In this document: positions 27,847 through 37,351 of the stretch, one piece after another
Layout: each line of letters starts with the position of its first letter
Position numbering within the stretch: position 1 is the stretch's first letter
Source: CAVZTX01 sp963778375
GTDB lineage: Bacteria > Chloroflexota > Ktedonobacteria > Ktedonobacterales > Ktedonobacteraceae
Direction of reading: 5' to 3'
DNA length: 64,000 bases
NCBI GenBank assembly: GCA_963778375.1
Contig: CAVZTX010000021.1
Span: forward strand, 186,001-250,000
Position numbers and translations under genes: made by a program
The notes under the pieces: model-generated
The model's database searches: none
What the model was told of the DNA's origin: nothing
Seen by the model: only the letters and a program-made list of their open reading frames with translations

Positions 27847-29100
27847 TCAGGAGAGGTGATGCGCTGGCTGCGAAGGGAGCTTTTCAAGGATTTGCTTGCG
27901 ACGCTGTGCCTGCTCATATCGTCCCTTCCCCAGCCAGGCAAACAGGCCCGGAAAGCGATGCTGCGCAAGCGTGGCTGTCACGACAAAGCCCACTACCGCA
28001 TTGCGCGTGAGAGAGCCCAACCGGTCGGTGATGTAGGGTGACCTGGGCCTATCGTCAGCAGAAAGCGGGAAGAAGATCCCATGGTGTCGCCCCAGAGCAA
28101 TGGCCTGAGCCAGGTAGGCGAAGCTGAGCGGTTTGGGCGTCTTGCCAACGAGTATGGCGCTCAAACAATCAGCGCCATGAGCTCCCATAATCCCCGCAGT
28201 GAAGGCACTCATGCGTACATGCGCTACTCCTGGATCCTCGACGGGCGAGGCCGCGTCGCCAATCGCGTAGATCTCCTGGTGAGAGACCGAACGCAGATAG
28301 GGATCGACGAGAACCTGGTCGCGCTCATTGACCAAGAGGCTCGCTTCCCTTGCCAAAGGCGGTACTACAAAGCCTGATGTCCAGATGCACAGGTCACAGG
28401 TAAGCTCGCGTCCCCCTTCCAGAGCCACGCTTTCAGCACGCACGGCACTTACCTGGCTCTGCTCGATGATCTTAATGCCCAGGCTCACGAGTCTACGCCG
28501 GATCGCCTCGCCTACGCTGTTGTTCCAGGAGTGGGCCAATGCCCCTCGCGTCACCAGACTGACCTTGATGTGAGGGTAGACGCTTGCCACCTGCGCCGCG
28601 GTTTCGATACCGGTGGCTCCTCCGCCACACACCACCACCCGACCGCCTCTTGCCTCTATTTCGGGGAGCCTCTCGCGCAAGGCTGAAGCTGAGAATGGAC
28701 CGCTTGCCGAGAGGCTGTAGGCGTATTGATCCACTCCAGGTGCGTTTTGGCGGTCCGTCATGCTCCCCAGTGCATAGACCAGGTAGTCGTAACCTAGCTC
28801 GTGCTCCTGCTGGTGCTGATCCTGGACCGTGATGCGGCGTTGGCTGGGATCAAGGCTAATGACGTGCCCTTGAACAAACTGGACCGGTGTTTTGCGCAGA
28901 ATCTCTCGAAACGGGCGACTGAAAATGCGCTGATTGGTGGCAAACTCATGGAGTCTCGGACGTACAATGAAGGTATCTGCTTCGTCGAGCAGGGTAATCT
29001 GGACAGAGGAGCGTTCTACTTTGCCGGACAGACGCAGGGTAAAGAGCAAGCCCGCAATTCCCGCGCCAAGAACAATAATACGTGTAGATGGTTGTGTCAT
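27847..29100 (-). CDS. NAD(P)/FAD-dependent oxidoreductase (NDH-2-like)
   Basis: This 417-residue flavoprotein has an FAD-binding motif at the start (IIVLGAGIAGLLFTLRL), a second dinucleotide-binding motif VVVCGGGATGIETA, and the FAD-closing motif EIYAIGDAASP. It resembles type II NADH dehydrogenases and related quinone or ferredoxin reductases. ATG 29100 has AAAGGAAAA upstream; the open frame to 29250 is leader. The gene sits upstream of the ECF41 sigma factor on the same strand and is its probable target or partner, as is common for this sigma group. The electron acceptor is unknown. Confidence 0.85.
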   Translation of the reverse strand: MTQPSTRIIVLGAGIAGLLFTLRLSGKVERSSVQITLLDEADTFIVRPRLHEFATNQRIFSRPFREILRKTPVQFVQGHVISLDPSQRRITVQDQHQQEHELGYDYLVYALGSMTDRQNAPGVDQYAYSLSASGPFSASALRERLPEIEARGGRVVVCGGGATGIETAAQVASVYPHIKVSLVTRGALAHSWNNSVGEAIRRRLVSLGIKIIEQSQVSAVRAESVALEGGRELTCDLCIWTSGFVVPPLAREASLLVNERDQVLVDPYLRSVSHQEIYAIGDAASPVEDPGVAHVRMSAFTAGIMGAHGADCLSAILVGKTPKPLSFAYLAQAIALGRHHGIFFPLSADDRPRSPYITDRLGSLTRNAVVGFVVTATLAQHRFPGLFAWLGKGRYEQAQRRKQILEKLPSQPAHHLS

Positions 29101-29204
29101 AATCGTTTTCCTTTCGTTTTCTGAAAAGGAGACCGATGAAACAGGGGATTTGTGACAGTAGCAAAGCGCAGACCGCATTTTGCTCAGCATACAGCAGGGA
29201 AAGA

Positions 29205-29247
29205 AAAACTCATAATGAGAACAGCAAAGAGATGCTGTTCTCATTAT
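29205..29247 (-). terminator. Rho-independent terminator or leader hairpin
   Basis: ATAATGAGAACAGC (29212-29225) pairs perfectly with GCTGTTCTCATTAT (29234-29247). On the minus strand the stem is followed by GAGTTTTTCTTT, a fitting U-tract. It lies about 110 bp past the end of the broken MFS gene and upstream of the oxidoreductase. Confidence 0.65.
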
Positions 29248-29355
29248 CACTAGTCCTCACCTCCTCTCACCCTGCTATTTCCACACTCTGACTTATCTCG
29301 TATCAGACTCCTTGCAAGTACCCCAAGCGTCAGCTCACCCATCATCCTAATCGCT

Positions 29356-30558
29356 CTACGCCTTAGCTTCCACACGCTTGGCAACCACCATCGGCCCCGC
29401 AGCCAACACACAGCACAAAGTAGGAATAGCCATCATCCAGTTAATCCCCAAAGCTGGAATAAGCAGACCCATAACTACCGGAACAATCATCGAAGTCAAA
29501 TTAGTACTGAAGATCAGCATCCCACTGACCGAACCAATCATATGTACAAATCGGCGTGAGGTCATAGCCATAATGCTGGGTTCGAGTGGCCCATAACAAT
29601 AGCCTACCAGTGCGCTTGCAACGTAGGAGACAAGCACATGGCTAAGAAACAGTGCCACAATAGTGCCACAAACAATCCCTCCGCAGAGAGCCGTAGAGAG
29701 CAGGGACGATTCACTCATCCAGCTACGCCTGAGCACCTGCCCGCCACCAAACCGTCCAACCGTCAAACCAAGAAAGAACGCGGTCGCAACAGTGGCAGCT
29801 TGTGCCAGGGAAATTTCAGTGCGCTGGCTGACCACCGTAACGATCCAGTTGCCAAAGCCGATCTCAGCGGCTGCAAAGAGGCTCACCTGTAAGACCATCA
29901 ACCAGAGAAATCCCTCTCTGAGCACGTTTCGCAGCTCGCTGCCTGCTTCTCTCTCTCCCTTCACTTTCTTTGCTCAACGTGCCAGTTCGGGAACCTGCTG
30001 CAAAAGAAACAACAGGATGGTGATCGTCGCAACGCCCGCGCCAACGAAATAGGAAAGCTTCACACTCTCGAAAAAGTACAGCCCAAAGGCAAGGAACAAA
30101 GGTCCGAGCAGGGACCCCAGGCCAAACAGCCCGTGAAATGTGTTCAGCTTTGAACTCAACGTCTCCTCGAAAGCCAGCGTTGCAATAGTATTCAAACTGG
30201 GGTCAATGCAGCCGAACCCCAGTCCTATCATTATCTGGCTAAACAGTAGCACGGCAAATGAACTGGTCAGAGCGATCGTCATAGAACCAGAACCCAGCAT
30301 AAGCAGTCCCAGCATGAGCAGATATTTCGGTTGCGGATACCTTATCAGGAATCCGCTCAGAATGATGCCCAGCATACTGCCAAAGGCTGAGAGTGTGAAC
30401 ATGGAGCCGACCACTTCAAGCGAGACATGCGTATTGCTCGCCAATCGCAGCAGTGAAGCTCCCGGTAAAGCGCCCAGTATACCGATAGCGATATACATCA
30501 AGCCCAACGTCATCAAGAGCAGTCGGCGATTTGGCAGGGTTATGTTGACCATGAGCAT
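29356..30558 (-). pseudogene. MFS transporter split by an in-frame TGA
   Basis: The first half (30558-29974, 194 codons) encodes six membrane helices of an MFS protein, with GFGCIDPSLNTIATLAFEE and FHGLFGLGSLLGP. After LLQQVPELAR a TGA (29974-29976) occurs and the same frame continues AKKVKGERE into the second six helices (GNWIVTVVSQRTE, GYCYGPLEPSIMAM) to 29356. The total of about 400 codons is normal for this family. The break falls in the central cytoplasmic loop. GTG 29964 could restart translation, so two half-proteins are conceivable, but decay is simpler. The substrate is unknown. Confidence 0.8.
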
Positions 30559-30712
30559 CCTTTTTCTCTTTTGAAAGATACCAAGGACATTTCAGACAAG
30601 GAAAACTGACTCCTAGCCATATGCGGCCTTCGTAGTTGGTAGTGGCATCCCTTGCGGATGCTATGTGGGCTCACTGCAAAAATATGCAATGCGCTCCAGA
30701 ACATGCAATCCA

Positions 30713-30741
30713 TTGACAGCTTGCTTGCTACATTGTATACT
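30713..30741 (+). promoter_or_regulatory. Near-perfect sigma-70 promoter 730 bp upstream of the Cox operon
   Basis: TTGACA (30713-30718), 17-bp spacer, TATACT (30736-30741). It faces the CoxMSL operon but is separated from it by a long leader containing degenerate repeats. No convincing gene lies between. Confidence 0.6.
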
Positions 30742-30889
30742 TGCAATAGTACAGAAATCCGCTCTGCACCGTCGTCCTGCTCTATCCGCCTCACCTCTTC
30801 AGGAGCAACCAACCATGCCCCCTGTCCCAACTGCCTCATCCAAAATAGAACATCGATCAGCTTTACTGATCCCCGTCCAACCAGACCAA

Positions 30890-31315
30890 CATACACGTCC
30901 CAATGTCCTTGGCCCCACTCGTGCATTTCTGCCGTATCAGAATCACACCACACGAAAAAACATTACGAATGTCCCAATGTCCCCAGCTCCATTAACAATC
31001 ATGCTCATCAATCCTCTCAATGAATGTTCAAATCGAATCAAAAAAATCATGAATGTCCCAATGTCCGAACCAGGCAAACGATATTCAAGACGAGGAGAAA
31101 CACAATAATTTCACGAATGTCGCGAACCAAGCAGATGATATGCATGAAGAGACAAACACAACATCTATGTCCCGATGGTCTCAATTTCCTGCCACACAAA
31201 CGGCATTCTCAAACAACAAACCATGCAGTCAATGGCCACAATCAGGCAAACAGCATCACAAACAGAAAACCCACAATAATTTCACGAATGTCCCCGATGT
31301 CCCGAACGTCTCAAC
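30890..31315. repeat. Irregular array of degenerate ATGTCCC repeats
   Basis: Variants of ACGAATGTCCCAATGTCC occur near 30900, 30965, 31050, 31113, 31167 and 31283. One longer unit, CACAATAATTTCACGAATGT, is repeated exactly at about 31101 and 31271. Spacing is irregular (about 50-120 bp). The stretch 30559-31472 holds no supported gene. A protein-binding array or a decayed satellite are both possible. Confidence 0.6.
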
Positions 31316-31472
31316 AAAGCACTTGACAGAACCCCAACAGCGCCGTAATCTTATGCATATTCCTGAAGGGGGAATACAACGGCAATCTCATCATCCCATA
31401 CCTTTCTGCAAAGGTATATTGGCCTTATTCCAATCAGCTACAAACTTTACTCAGGGAGGTGGAAAAACAAAT

Positions 31473-32345
31473 ATGAAACCACCGCGTTTTCAGTATAGTG
31501 CGCCCGACCTCTTGGACGAGGCGCTCACCCTACTCAACCAGTACGGAGAGGACACCAAAGTATTAGCAGGGGGACAAAGCCTCATCCCGCTGCTCAACAT
31601 GCGCCTGGCCGCGCCTGGCTATCTCATGGACATCAACCATATTTCAGAACTGAACTATATTGAACCCGAAGATGGCTATCTCGCGATTGGAGCCACCGTA
31701 CGCCAGCGTCAGATCGAACGTTCATCCCTCGTGCAAGAAAAGTACCCGCTATTCGTCGAAGTAATCCAGCACATCGGACATATGCAGATACGCAATCGTG
31801 GCACGGTTGTAGGTAGCATAGCCCACGCCGATCCATCTGCCGAGTTACCCGCGCTCCTCACCTGCCTCAATGGCGAAGTGCTCATCCAGAGTACCCACGG
31901 TGAAAGAGTTATCAAGGCCGAGGACTTCTTCCTAGGTTATCTTACCACTGCCCTTGAACCAGGAGAAATGTTGACAGAAGTACGCTTTCCCTGGATTCCT
32001 CCACAATCAGGCTGGGCCTTTATGGAATTCGCTCGCCGCGCAGGAGATTATGCCCTGGTAGGCGCAGTCGCTGTCTTGACACCTACCCTGGATGACCGCT
32101 GTATGTCGGCCCATATCGCCTACCTCGGCATCTCAGGCTCTCCAGTACGCGCACGAGCCATTGAGGATGCCCTTATAGGTACAACGCTTGACAATTCGAC
32201 TCTCGATAGCGCTGCAGAGATTGCCCGTTCAGTTGTGAGCGAAGATATGAGCGACGTGCATGCTACCGTCGAATACCGCAGCGTTCTCACAGCAGAGCTA
32301 ACCAAACGAGTGCTCAAGGCCGCCTGGGAGCGGCGTGAACACTAG
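31473..32345 (+). CDS. CoxM-type FAD-binding subunit of a molybdenum hydroxylase
   Basis: This 290-residue protein is the medium, FAD-binding subunit of the xanthine dehydrogenase/CO dehydrogenase family: FQYSAPDLLDEAL at the start, the FAD-binding AGGQSLIPLLNMR, and IRNRGTVVGSIAHADPSAELP. It passes electrons from the iron-sulfur subunit to an acceptor. ATG 31473 has GGGAGGTGG upstream; the frame stays open back to 31053 but that part is low-complexity leader. It starts the coxM-coxS-coxL operon, with 14 bp before the next gene. Confidence 0.9.
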   Translation: MKPPRFQYSAPDLLDEALTLLNQYGEDTKVLAGGQSLIPLLNMRLAAPGYLMDINHISELNYIEPEDGYLAIGATVRQRQIERSSLVQEKYPLFVEVIQHIGHMQIRNRGTVVGSIAHADPSAELPALLTCLNGEVLIQSTHGERVIKAEDFFLGYLTTALEPGEMLTEVRFPWIPPQSGWAFMEFARRAGDYALVGAVAVLTPTLDDRCMSAHIAYLGISGSPVRARAIEDALIGTTLDNSTLDSAAEIARSVVSEDMSDVHATVEYRSVLTAELTKRVLKAAWERREH

Positions 32346-32359
32346 AAAGAGTAGGCACT

Positions 32360-32884
32360 ATGCAAGAACCCCAGGAAACTCCGTCCTTCTCTGAAGAACG
32401 TACCATCTCCGTTGCCGTCAACGGACAACTCTATGAACGGCAAGTGCCGGTACGCATGCTACTCTCAGATTTTCTACGCCACGAACTTCACCTTACAGGC
32501 ACACATGTAGGTTGCGAGCATGGCGTTTGCGGCTGCTGTACCGTCTCCTTGAACGGTGAAGCCGTTCGCTCTTGCCTTATGCTGGCAGTGCAGGCCGATG
32601 GTATGGCATTGACAACTATTGAAGGCATGGCCGGAGTCAGTAACGAAATGCATCCTATTCAACAAGCCTTTCAAGAGAAGCACGGCCTGCAATGCGGCTT
32701 CTGTACCCCAGGAATTATCATGTCGGTGAACGCAATGCTGCATGAGAATCCCAATCCGAGCGAGGAAGAGATCCGTCATGGGCTTTCCGGCAACCTCTGC
32801 CGCTGCACAGGCTATCAAAATATCGTTGAAGCTGTCAAACTTGCCGCGGAGCGTCTTCGCGAAGCAACTCTGGAGGTGGAATAA
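32360..32884 (+). CDS. CoxS-type [2Fe-2S] subunit
   Basis: This 174-residue iron-sulfur subunit has a plant-type [2Fe-2S] site (CEHGVCGCC, with a fourth Cys in VRSCLML) and the C-terminal CxxC-type cluster site in CGFCTPGI and LCRCTGYQNIVEA. It carries electrons from the molybdenum site to FAD. Compared with minimal CoxS proteins (about 155-165 residues) it has a short extra N-terminus. Its stop overlaps the start of the large subunit as TAATG. Confidence 0.92.
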   Translation: MQEPQETPSFSEERTISVAVNGQLYERQVPVRMLLSDFLRHELHLTGTHVGCEHGVCGCCTVSLNGEAVRSCLMLAVQADGMALTTIEGMAGVSNEMHPIQQAFQEKHGLQCGFCTPGIIMSVNAMLHENPNPSEEEIRHGLSGNLCRCTGYQNIVEAVKLAAERLREATLEVE

Positions 32885-35286
32885 TGGCAACTCGCTGGTT
32901 TGGCGCTCCCGTTCAACGCACAGAAGATCCCCGCTTGCTCCGTGGCAAAGGCAACTTTGTTGACGACATCGATCTCCCCAATATGCTCCATGCTGCTGTC
33001 CTGCGCAGCACTCACGCACACGCTCGCATTGTGCATATCGATACCAGCACCGCTCGTGCGCTCCCTGGCGTTCACCTGATACTGACCGCCGCCGACCTCG
33101 GTAAGGTCCTGGAACCATCCCCTCTACTCGTGCCACATCATGCCCTAACGCAGCCCCGCACGCAGCTTCCCCTCGCCTCTCAGGAAATACGCTATGTCGG
33201 TGAAGCAGTCGCTTTTGTCGTAGCCGATAGCCGCTATATCGCGGAAGACGCGCTCGACTTGATCGATGTCGAATACGAACCTCTACCCGTCATCCATAGC
33301 CTCGAAGTTGCCGCCGCAGAAGATGCTCCGCTTGTGCATGCTGACGTGCCTGACAACATTGCCGCTCATCTGGTACAAACCGTTGGTGACCCTGATGCCG
33401 TATTCGCCAGTGCCCCACACGTTATTTCTGAATCCTTCGATATCGACCGCGGCGCAGCCATGCCTATGGAATGCAGGGGCATTGTAGCTCGTTGGGATCC
33501 TCATGAAGGTATGCTCACCTGCTGGATATCGACGCAGGGCCCCATTCCCATTCGCAACGGCTTGGCAGCTATTTTCGAGCTTCCCGAACACAAGGTGCGT
33601 GTGGTTGCGCCAGATGTCGGTGGTGGTTTCGGCACCAAAATCATGATGTTTTATCCCGAAGAGGTTCTCACACCATTCGCTGCCATTCACCTTGGAAGAC
33701 CCGTCAAGTGGATCGAAGATCGACGTGAGCATTTCATCTCGGCGAACCAGGAACGCAGCCAGATTCACGAAGTAGAGTACGCCTTCGATGATCAGGGCAC
33801 GCTGCTTGCGGTACGCGATAAATTCCTGCATGATACGGGGGCCTACACGCCTTATGGCATTATTGTCCCCATCATCACAGCTTGCACGCTGCCCGGCCCC
33901 TATCGTCTGAAGAACTATTTCAGTGAGTTCAAGGTACTCTACACCAACAAAGTACCCGTCAGTCCCTATCGTGGCGCGGGAAGGCCTCATGCAGTCTTCG
34001 TGATGGAACGCATCATGGACAGAATTGCCAGCGAACTTGGCCTTGATCGATTAGAGGTCCGTTCGCGCAACTTCATTCAGCCCGACGAATTCCCCTGGGA
34101 TGTCGGGCTGGTTTACCAGGATGGTGGCCCCACAAAATATGATAGTGGCAACTACCAGGCCGGACTCGACAAGCTAAAAGCTATGCTCGATTACGATAAT
34201 TTCCCAGCCATGCAGGCAGAAGCCCGTAAGCAGGGACGTTATCTCGGTATCGGTGTTGCCTGTTACGTTGAAGGCACTGGTATCGGCCCCTACGAGGGAG
34301 CCGCAGTGCGCGTAGAATCTGACGGTCGTGTTTTTGCGACCACAGGTGTCACTAGCCAGGGTCAGGCTCACTATACAACCTTTGCCCAGATCGTTGCCGA
34401 CCAGCTAGGTGTCCATCCATCCGATGTGATGATCACCACAGGCGACTCCCAGGCCTTCTACTGGGGAGTAGGCACCTATGCCAGCCGCGCTGCTACCATT
34501 GCAGGCACCGCCATGCATCTTGCTGCCGTCAAGGTGCGCGAGAAGGCCAAACGCGTCGCTGCCGACCTCTTTGAAGCCTCTCCCGATGACATTGAGCTAG
34601 CCGACGGCAAGGTCTTTGTCAAAGACGCACCACATCGTGCTCTGACATTGGGGCAGGTGGCCATTTCTGCCAATCCATTGCGCTATGCCTACGGCGAAAA
34701 TGCCCGTAAACTCATGTCCATGCGATTAGCAGGCCCACGTCCAGGCCCAGCTCTGCCGCCTGAGCGCGGCGCACCCGGTCTTGAAGCTACCGAATTCTAC
34801 AGTCCACCACACGGCAGCTTTGCCAGCGGCATCCACGGAACCATCATCGAGGTTGATCCAACAACCGGCATGGTCAATTTCGTCAAATACGCAGCAGTGC
34901 ACGACTGTGGGAAGGTGATTAACCCTATGGTAGTGGAAGGGCAAGTTCACGGCGGAGTTGCTCAGGGCATCGGCGGAGCCTTTTTTGAAAGACTCGTCTA
35001 CAACGAAGATGGGCAAATCATCAATGCCAGCTTCATGGATTATCTGCTGCCGACTGCGGCCGAGATTCCGCCTATAATGGTCGATCACGTCGAGACACCA
35101 TCCCCCCTTAGCCCACTCGGTGTGAAGGGAGCTGGTGAAGCAGGCGTCATCCCCGTCCCTGCGCTGTTCGCCTCAGCTATCGATGACGCCTTGTCACCCT
35201 TTGGAGTGCACGTACGTGAAATGCCACTACATCCCTGTCGCGTTTATGAATTGTTGAAGGAAGCACGAGGACAATCAAACGCATAA
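32884..35286 (+). CDS. CoxL-type molybdopterin-binding subunit (form II-like)
   Basis: This 800-residue large subunit binds the molybdenum-cytosine-dinucleotide type cofactor: GAPVQRTEDPRLLRGKGNFVD at the start, APDVGGGFGTK, and GVKGAGEAG near the end with the catalytic Glu region. The loop that defines CoxL classes reads PYRGAGR. Form I CO dehydrogenase has AYxCSFR, so this is a form II-like or other xanthine dehydrogenase-family hydroxylase and not a proven CO dehydrogenase. Length is normal. The substrate is unknown; N-heterocycles or aldehydes are typical. No maturation genes are seen nearby. Confidence 0.9.
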   Translation: MATRWFGAPVQRTEDPRLLRGKGNFVDDIDLPNMLHAAVLRSTHAHARIVHIDTSTARALPGVHLILTAADLGKVLEPSPLLVPHHALTQPRTQLPLASQEIRYVGEAVAFVVADSRYIAEDALDLIDVEYEPLPVIHSLEVAAAEDAPLVHADVPDNIAAHLVQTVGDPDAVFASAPHVISESFDIDRGAAMPMECRGIVARWDPHEGMLTCWISTQGPIPIRNGLAAIFELPEHKVRVVAPDVGGGFGTKIMMFYPEEVLTPFAAIHLGRPVKWIEDRREHFISANQERSQIHEVEYAFDDQGTLLAVRDKFLHDTGAYTPYGIIVPIITACTLPGPYRLKNYFSEFKVLYTNKVPVSPYRGAGRPHAVFVMERIMDRIASELGLDRLEVRSRNFIQPDEFPWDVGLVYQDGGPTKYDSGNYQAGLDKLKAMLDYDNFPAMQAEARKQGRYLGIGVACYVEGTGIGPYEGAAVRVESDGRVFATTGVTSQGQAHYTTFAQIVADQLGVHPSDVMITTGDSQAFYWGVGTYASRAATIAGTAMHLAAVKVREKAKRVAADLFEASPDDIELADGKVFVKDAPHRALTLGQVAISANPLRYAYGENARKLMSMRLAGPRPGPALPPERGAPGLEATEFYSPPHGSFASGIHGTIIEVDPTTGMVNFVKYAAVHDCGKVINPMVVEGQVHGGVAQGIGGAFFERLVYNEDGQIINASFMDYLLPTAAEIPPIMVDHVETPSPLSPLGVKGAGEAGVIPVPALFASAIDDALSPFGVHVREMPLHPCRVYELLKEARGQSNA

Positions 35287-35461
35287 AGCCCCAATCGTCC
35301 TTTACGGGATCACTATTGGGCTGATCATCATCACCATGCTCTATGGTCGCCATGCTCGCCAACGGGGAGATGAAATGAGACGGCAGCACCAAGCCGATCT
35401 TCAGGGACAGACTGTGCAGGCGACACAAACTGTCAGTGAGAGTCAAGAGGGAACAGCTTAG
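35258..35461 (+). other. Possible small single-pass membrane protein, no canonical start
   Basis: In the frame shifted by one relative to coxL, an open stretch overlaps the end of coxL and reads LYGITIGLIIITMLYG, a convincing membrane helix, then a charged tail RHARQRGDEMRRQHQADLQ and a stop at 35459-35461. No ATG, GTG or TTG precedes the helix; ATG 35335 falls inside it. It could use a rare start coupled to the coxL stop, be reached by frameshifting, or be fortuitous. Confidence 0.25.
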
Positions 35462-35677
35462 CCGAAGACGCCAACCAGGTTCTGCCACGTGTCCACCGAA
35501 GCTACTATGGCATCGGTGGACTTCTCCTTTTAGGCTGCAGACTCTGTCATCCGCATCCGAGAATCAACAATAGAGAAAAATCGTAGGCCAAACATACTAC
35601 TTTGTAGACATGCAAGCGGTAATATGTGATACTCGACCATAAGATATGTACTCAGAACACAATAAGGGGGTTCTTGT

Positions 35678-36853
35678 ATGTTCTCAATGCAGCCACCATA
35701 CACCCGCACCTGTCAGCGTTGTGGTAAACCGCTTTCACCCAACGAAGTATACTGCGATAATTGTGGGGTACATAATGGGCTACCACCCGTAAATAGTTTT
35801 AATGGGCAAGCGCAACCTCCTGTTGCTCCCATAGCATGGGATACAGGTTCGCCATCGCTCCAAGCATCATATGAAACTGGGCAGTATGGAGAACAGCAAT
35901 GGGGACAAGCATCGCTATTGCCTGCTTCTCATGGCCTGAATGGCGCATATTCTTCACCTCAGCAATCCTCTTATCCGAACAACTACTACAATGCGCCTCA
36001 GCAGGGATATGATTTTTCCCTTTCGTCACCTATTATCACGAGAGGCCTTCAGCCCGGCAGAATGAATATTTCCCCCTCCGGTTTTGATCAAATGCCTCAC
36101 CCCCCGGCTCGGAAAGGTGGTCCTAAGCTAGGGCTGATTATAGGCCTCGCTATCCTGATCATCGTTCTCATTAGTGGAGCATTTCTAGGATACGCATTTC
36201 TGGGTAACAAAAATAATGAAACCGTAAGCGTGACCCTCACTCCTAAGCCTACTTTAACTCCAACTCCCTTTGGCAAACCATTATTCAAAGACTCCTTTGC
36301 TAACAATAACAGTGGATGGGATCTTACCAGCAATCCCGGCAAGTTTTCAGTACAGGTTGGCGGGGGAAAGATCGCACTTGAGGATGATGACAATACGCTT
36401 CTGTGGGAAATTGTTCCTGGAAAAACTTTTAGCGACTTCACATTAACCGTCGATGCTATGCTTTCTAAGGGAGACCCAAATAACGGGTACGGCATATATA
36501 TCCGAAGTGGATCAAGTCAGGACAGCCAATTAGGTACCTACTACCGTTTTGAACTTTATGGCGATGGCACTTATGCAATCTTTAAGGGAGTGCTGAATGG
36601 CAGTGGCAACACCCAGAGCACCCAACTCGCATACAGTACCAATGCCTCTATTCAGAAACAAGGAATCGCCAACCATATCACTATTATCGCAAAAGGCCAG
36701 AATATGACCTTCATGGCCAATGGGCAAGTGCTCAGCAAGTTTACCGATAACAATTACAAAAGCGGTTCGGTTGCCCTATTTGTCTCAAATCTCCCAAAAT
36801 CTCCTCCCGATGCCCAGGCAACATTCTCTAACCTGACCATTTATCCGGCATAA
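35678..36853 (+). CDS. Zinc-ribbon, single-TM protein with lectin-like extracellular domain
   Basis: This 391-residue protein has an N-terminal zinc ribbon (Cys12, 15, 26, 29 in CQRCGKP and CDNCG), a Gln/Ser/Pro/Tyr-rich linker (about 35-145), one membrane helix (about 151-176), a short Thr/Pro stalk (TPKPTLTPTP), and a C-terminal domain (about 203-391) beginning LFKDSFANNNSGWDL. That domain looks like a concanavalin/DUF1080-type beta-sandwich. The ribbon would be cytoplasmic and the sandwich outside. Similar layouts are frequent in Ktedonobacteria, but the function is unknown. A homologous repeat begins right at its stop codon. Confidence 0.75.
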   Translation: MFSMQPPYTRTCQRCGKPLSPNEVYCDNCGVHNGLPPVNSFNGQAQPPVAPIAWDTGSPSLQASYETGQYGEQQWGQASLLPASHGLNGAYSSPQQSSYPNNYYNAPQQGYDFSLSSPIITRGLQPGRMNISPSGFDQMPHPPARKGGPKLGLIIGLAILIIVLISGAFLGYAFLGNKNNETVSVTLTPKPTLTPTPFGKPLFKDSFANNNSGWDLTSNPGKFSVQVGGGKIALEDDDNTLLWEIVPGKTFSDFTLTVDAMLSKGDPNNGYGIYIRSGSSQDSQLGTYYRFELYGDGTYAIFKGVLNGSGNTQSTQLAYSTNASIQKQGIANHITIIAKGQNMTFMANGQVLSKFTDNNYKSGSVALFVSNLPKSPPDAQATFSNLTIYPA

Positions 36854-37049
36854 TTGGGGTGATATGCGCGAAGCTGACATGAAGTGCAAAGTAGCCGCTC
36901 GGTTGCTTCTAGACCATTCAAGAATACCTATCACTGAGGCCTCTTTCCACCTGCAATCTTTCCCCGTCGCCGCTACATAAACTCGCGGCAGAAAGCTCGC
37001 AGCAGAAGTTGTTTTCTGCTACGAGTTCCTGGTGGACTTGCCTCTCTGA
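36853..37049 (+). repeat. Island-bracketing repeat, copy 1
   Basis: This ~195-bp segment matches the reverse complement of 51181-51375. Strong blocks are ATATGCGCGAAGCTGACATG with GAAGTGCAA following, and the hairpin CTCGCAGCAGAA...TTCTGCTACGAG (36996-37025). Similarity ends at GCCTCTCTG. A partial third match, ACTCGCGGCAGAAA, lies at about 37106. Both full copies begin within about 10 bp after a stop codon and have the same orientation relative to that gene. Confidence 0.7.
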
Positions 37050-37255
37050 GCAACTCGGGTCATGCTCAGATGCACATGGAAGCCTTCAGCATGGCAACAA
37101 ATGAGGACGCAAAACTCGCGGCAGAAAATTTTACCGGGGGAAATGACGAAAAATGACGGAGCCGTCGAACATTGTTCCCTTTCCGAACGTAGGAAATGAA
37201 GAGTGGATCCTGAGCTATCAGCAGACCTGGCTCACCAAGCACGACGAAGCGACTA

Positions 37256-37349
37256 GTGGGTCAACTGGCAAATAACCTGCCATTGATTGAGTGCTCATTG
37301 AGCCTAACAAGCCATATTCCTATGGCTACTCAATTGCGGGTTGACCCAC
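37256..37349. mobile_element. 94-bp palindromic MITE-like element flanked by TA
   Basis: Termini GTGGGTCAAC and GTTGACCCAC are perfect inverted repeats, extended to about 16 bp with mismatches. TA flanks both sides (37254-37255 and 37350-37351). There is no coding capacity. The ends differ from those of the adjoining IS630, so it was probably mobilised by another IS630/Tc1-type transposase. Confidence 0.7.
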
Positions 37350-37351
37350 TA

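Noticed and set aside
30540..30953. 137-codon minus-strand frame before the Cox leader
   Set aside because: No family resemblance; it overlaps the promoter and repeat region.
30890..31315. CRISPR-like array
   Set aside because: Repeats are short, degenerate and irregularly spaced, and there are no cas genes.
31053..31472. N-terminal extension of CoxM
   Set aside because: It is repeat-derived, low-complexity sequence; a good RBS and family N-terminus start at 31473.
32884..35286. Form I carbon monoxide dehydrogenase
   Set aside because: The defining AYxCSFR motif is absent; the loop is PYRGAGR.
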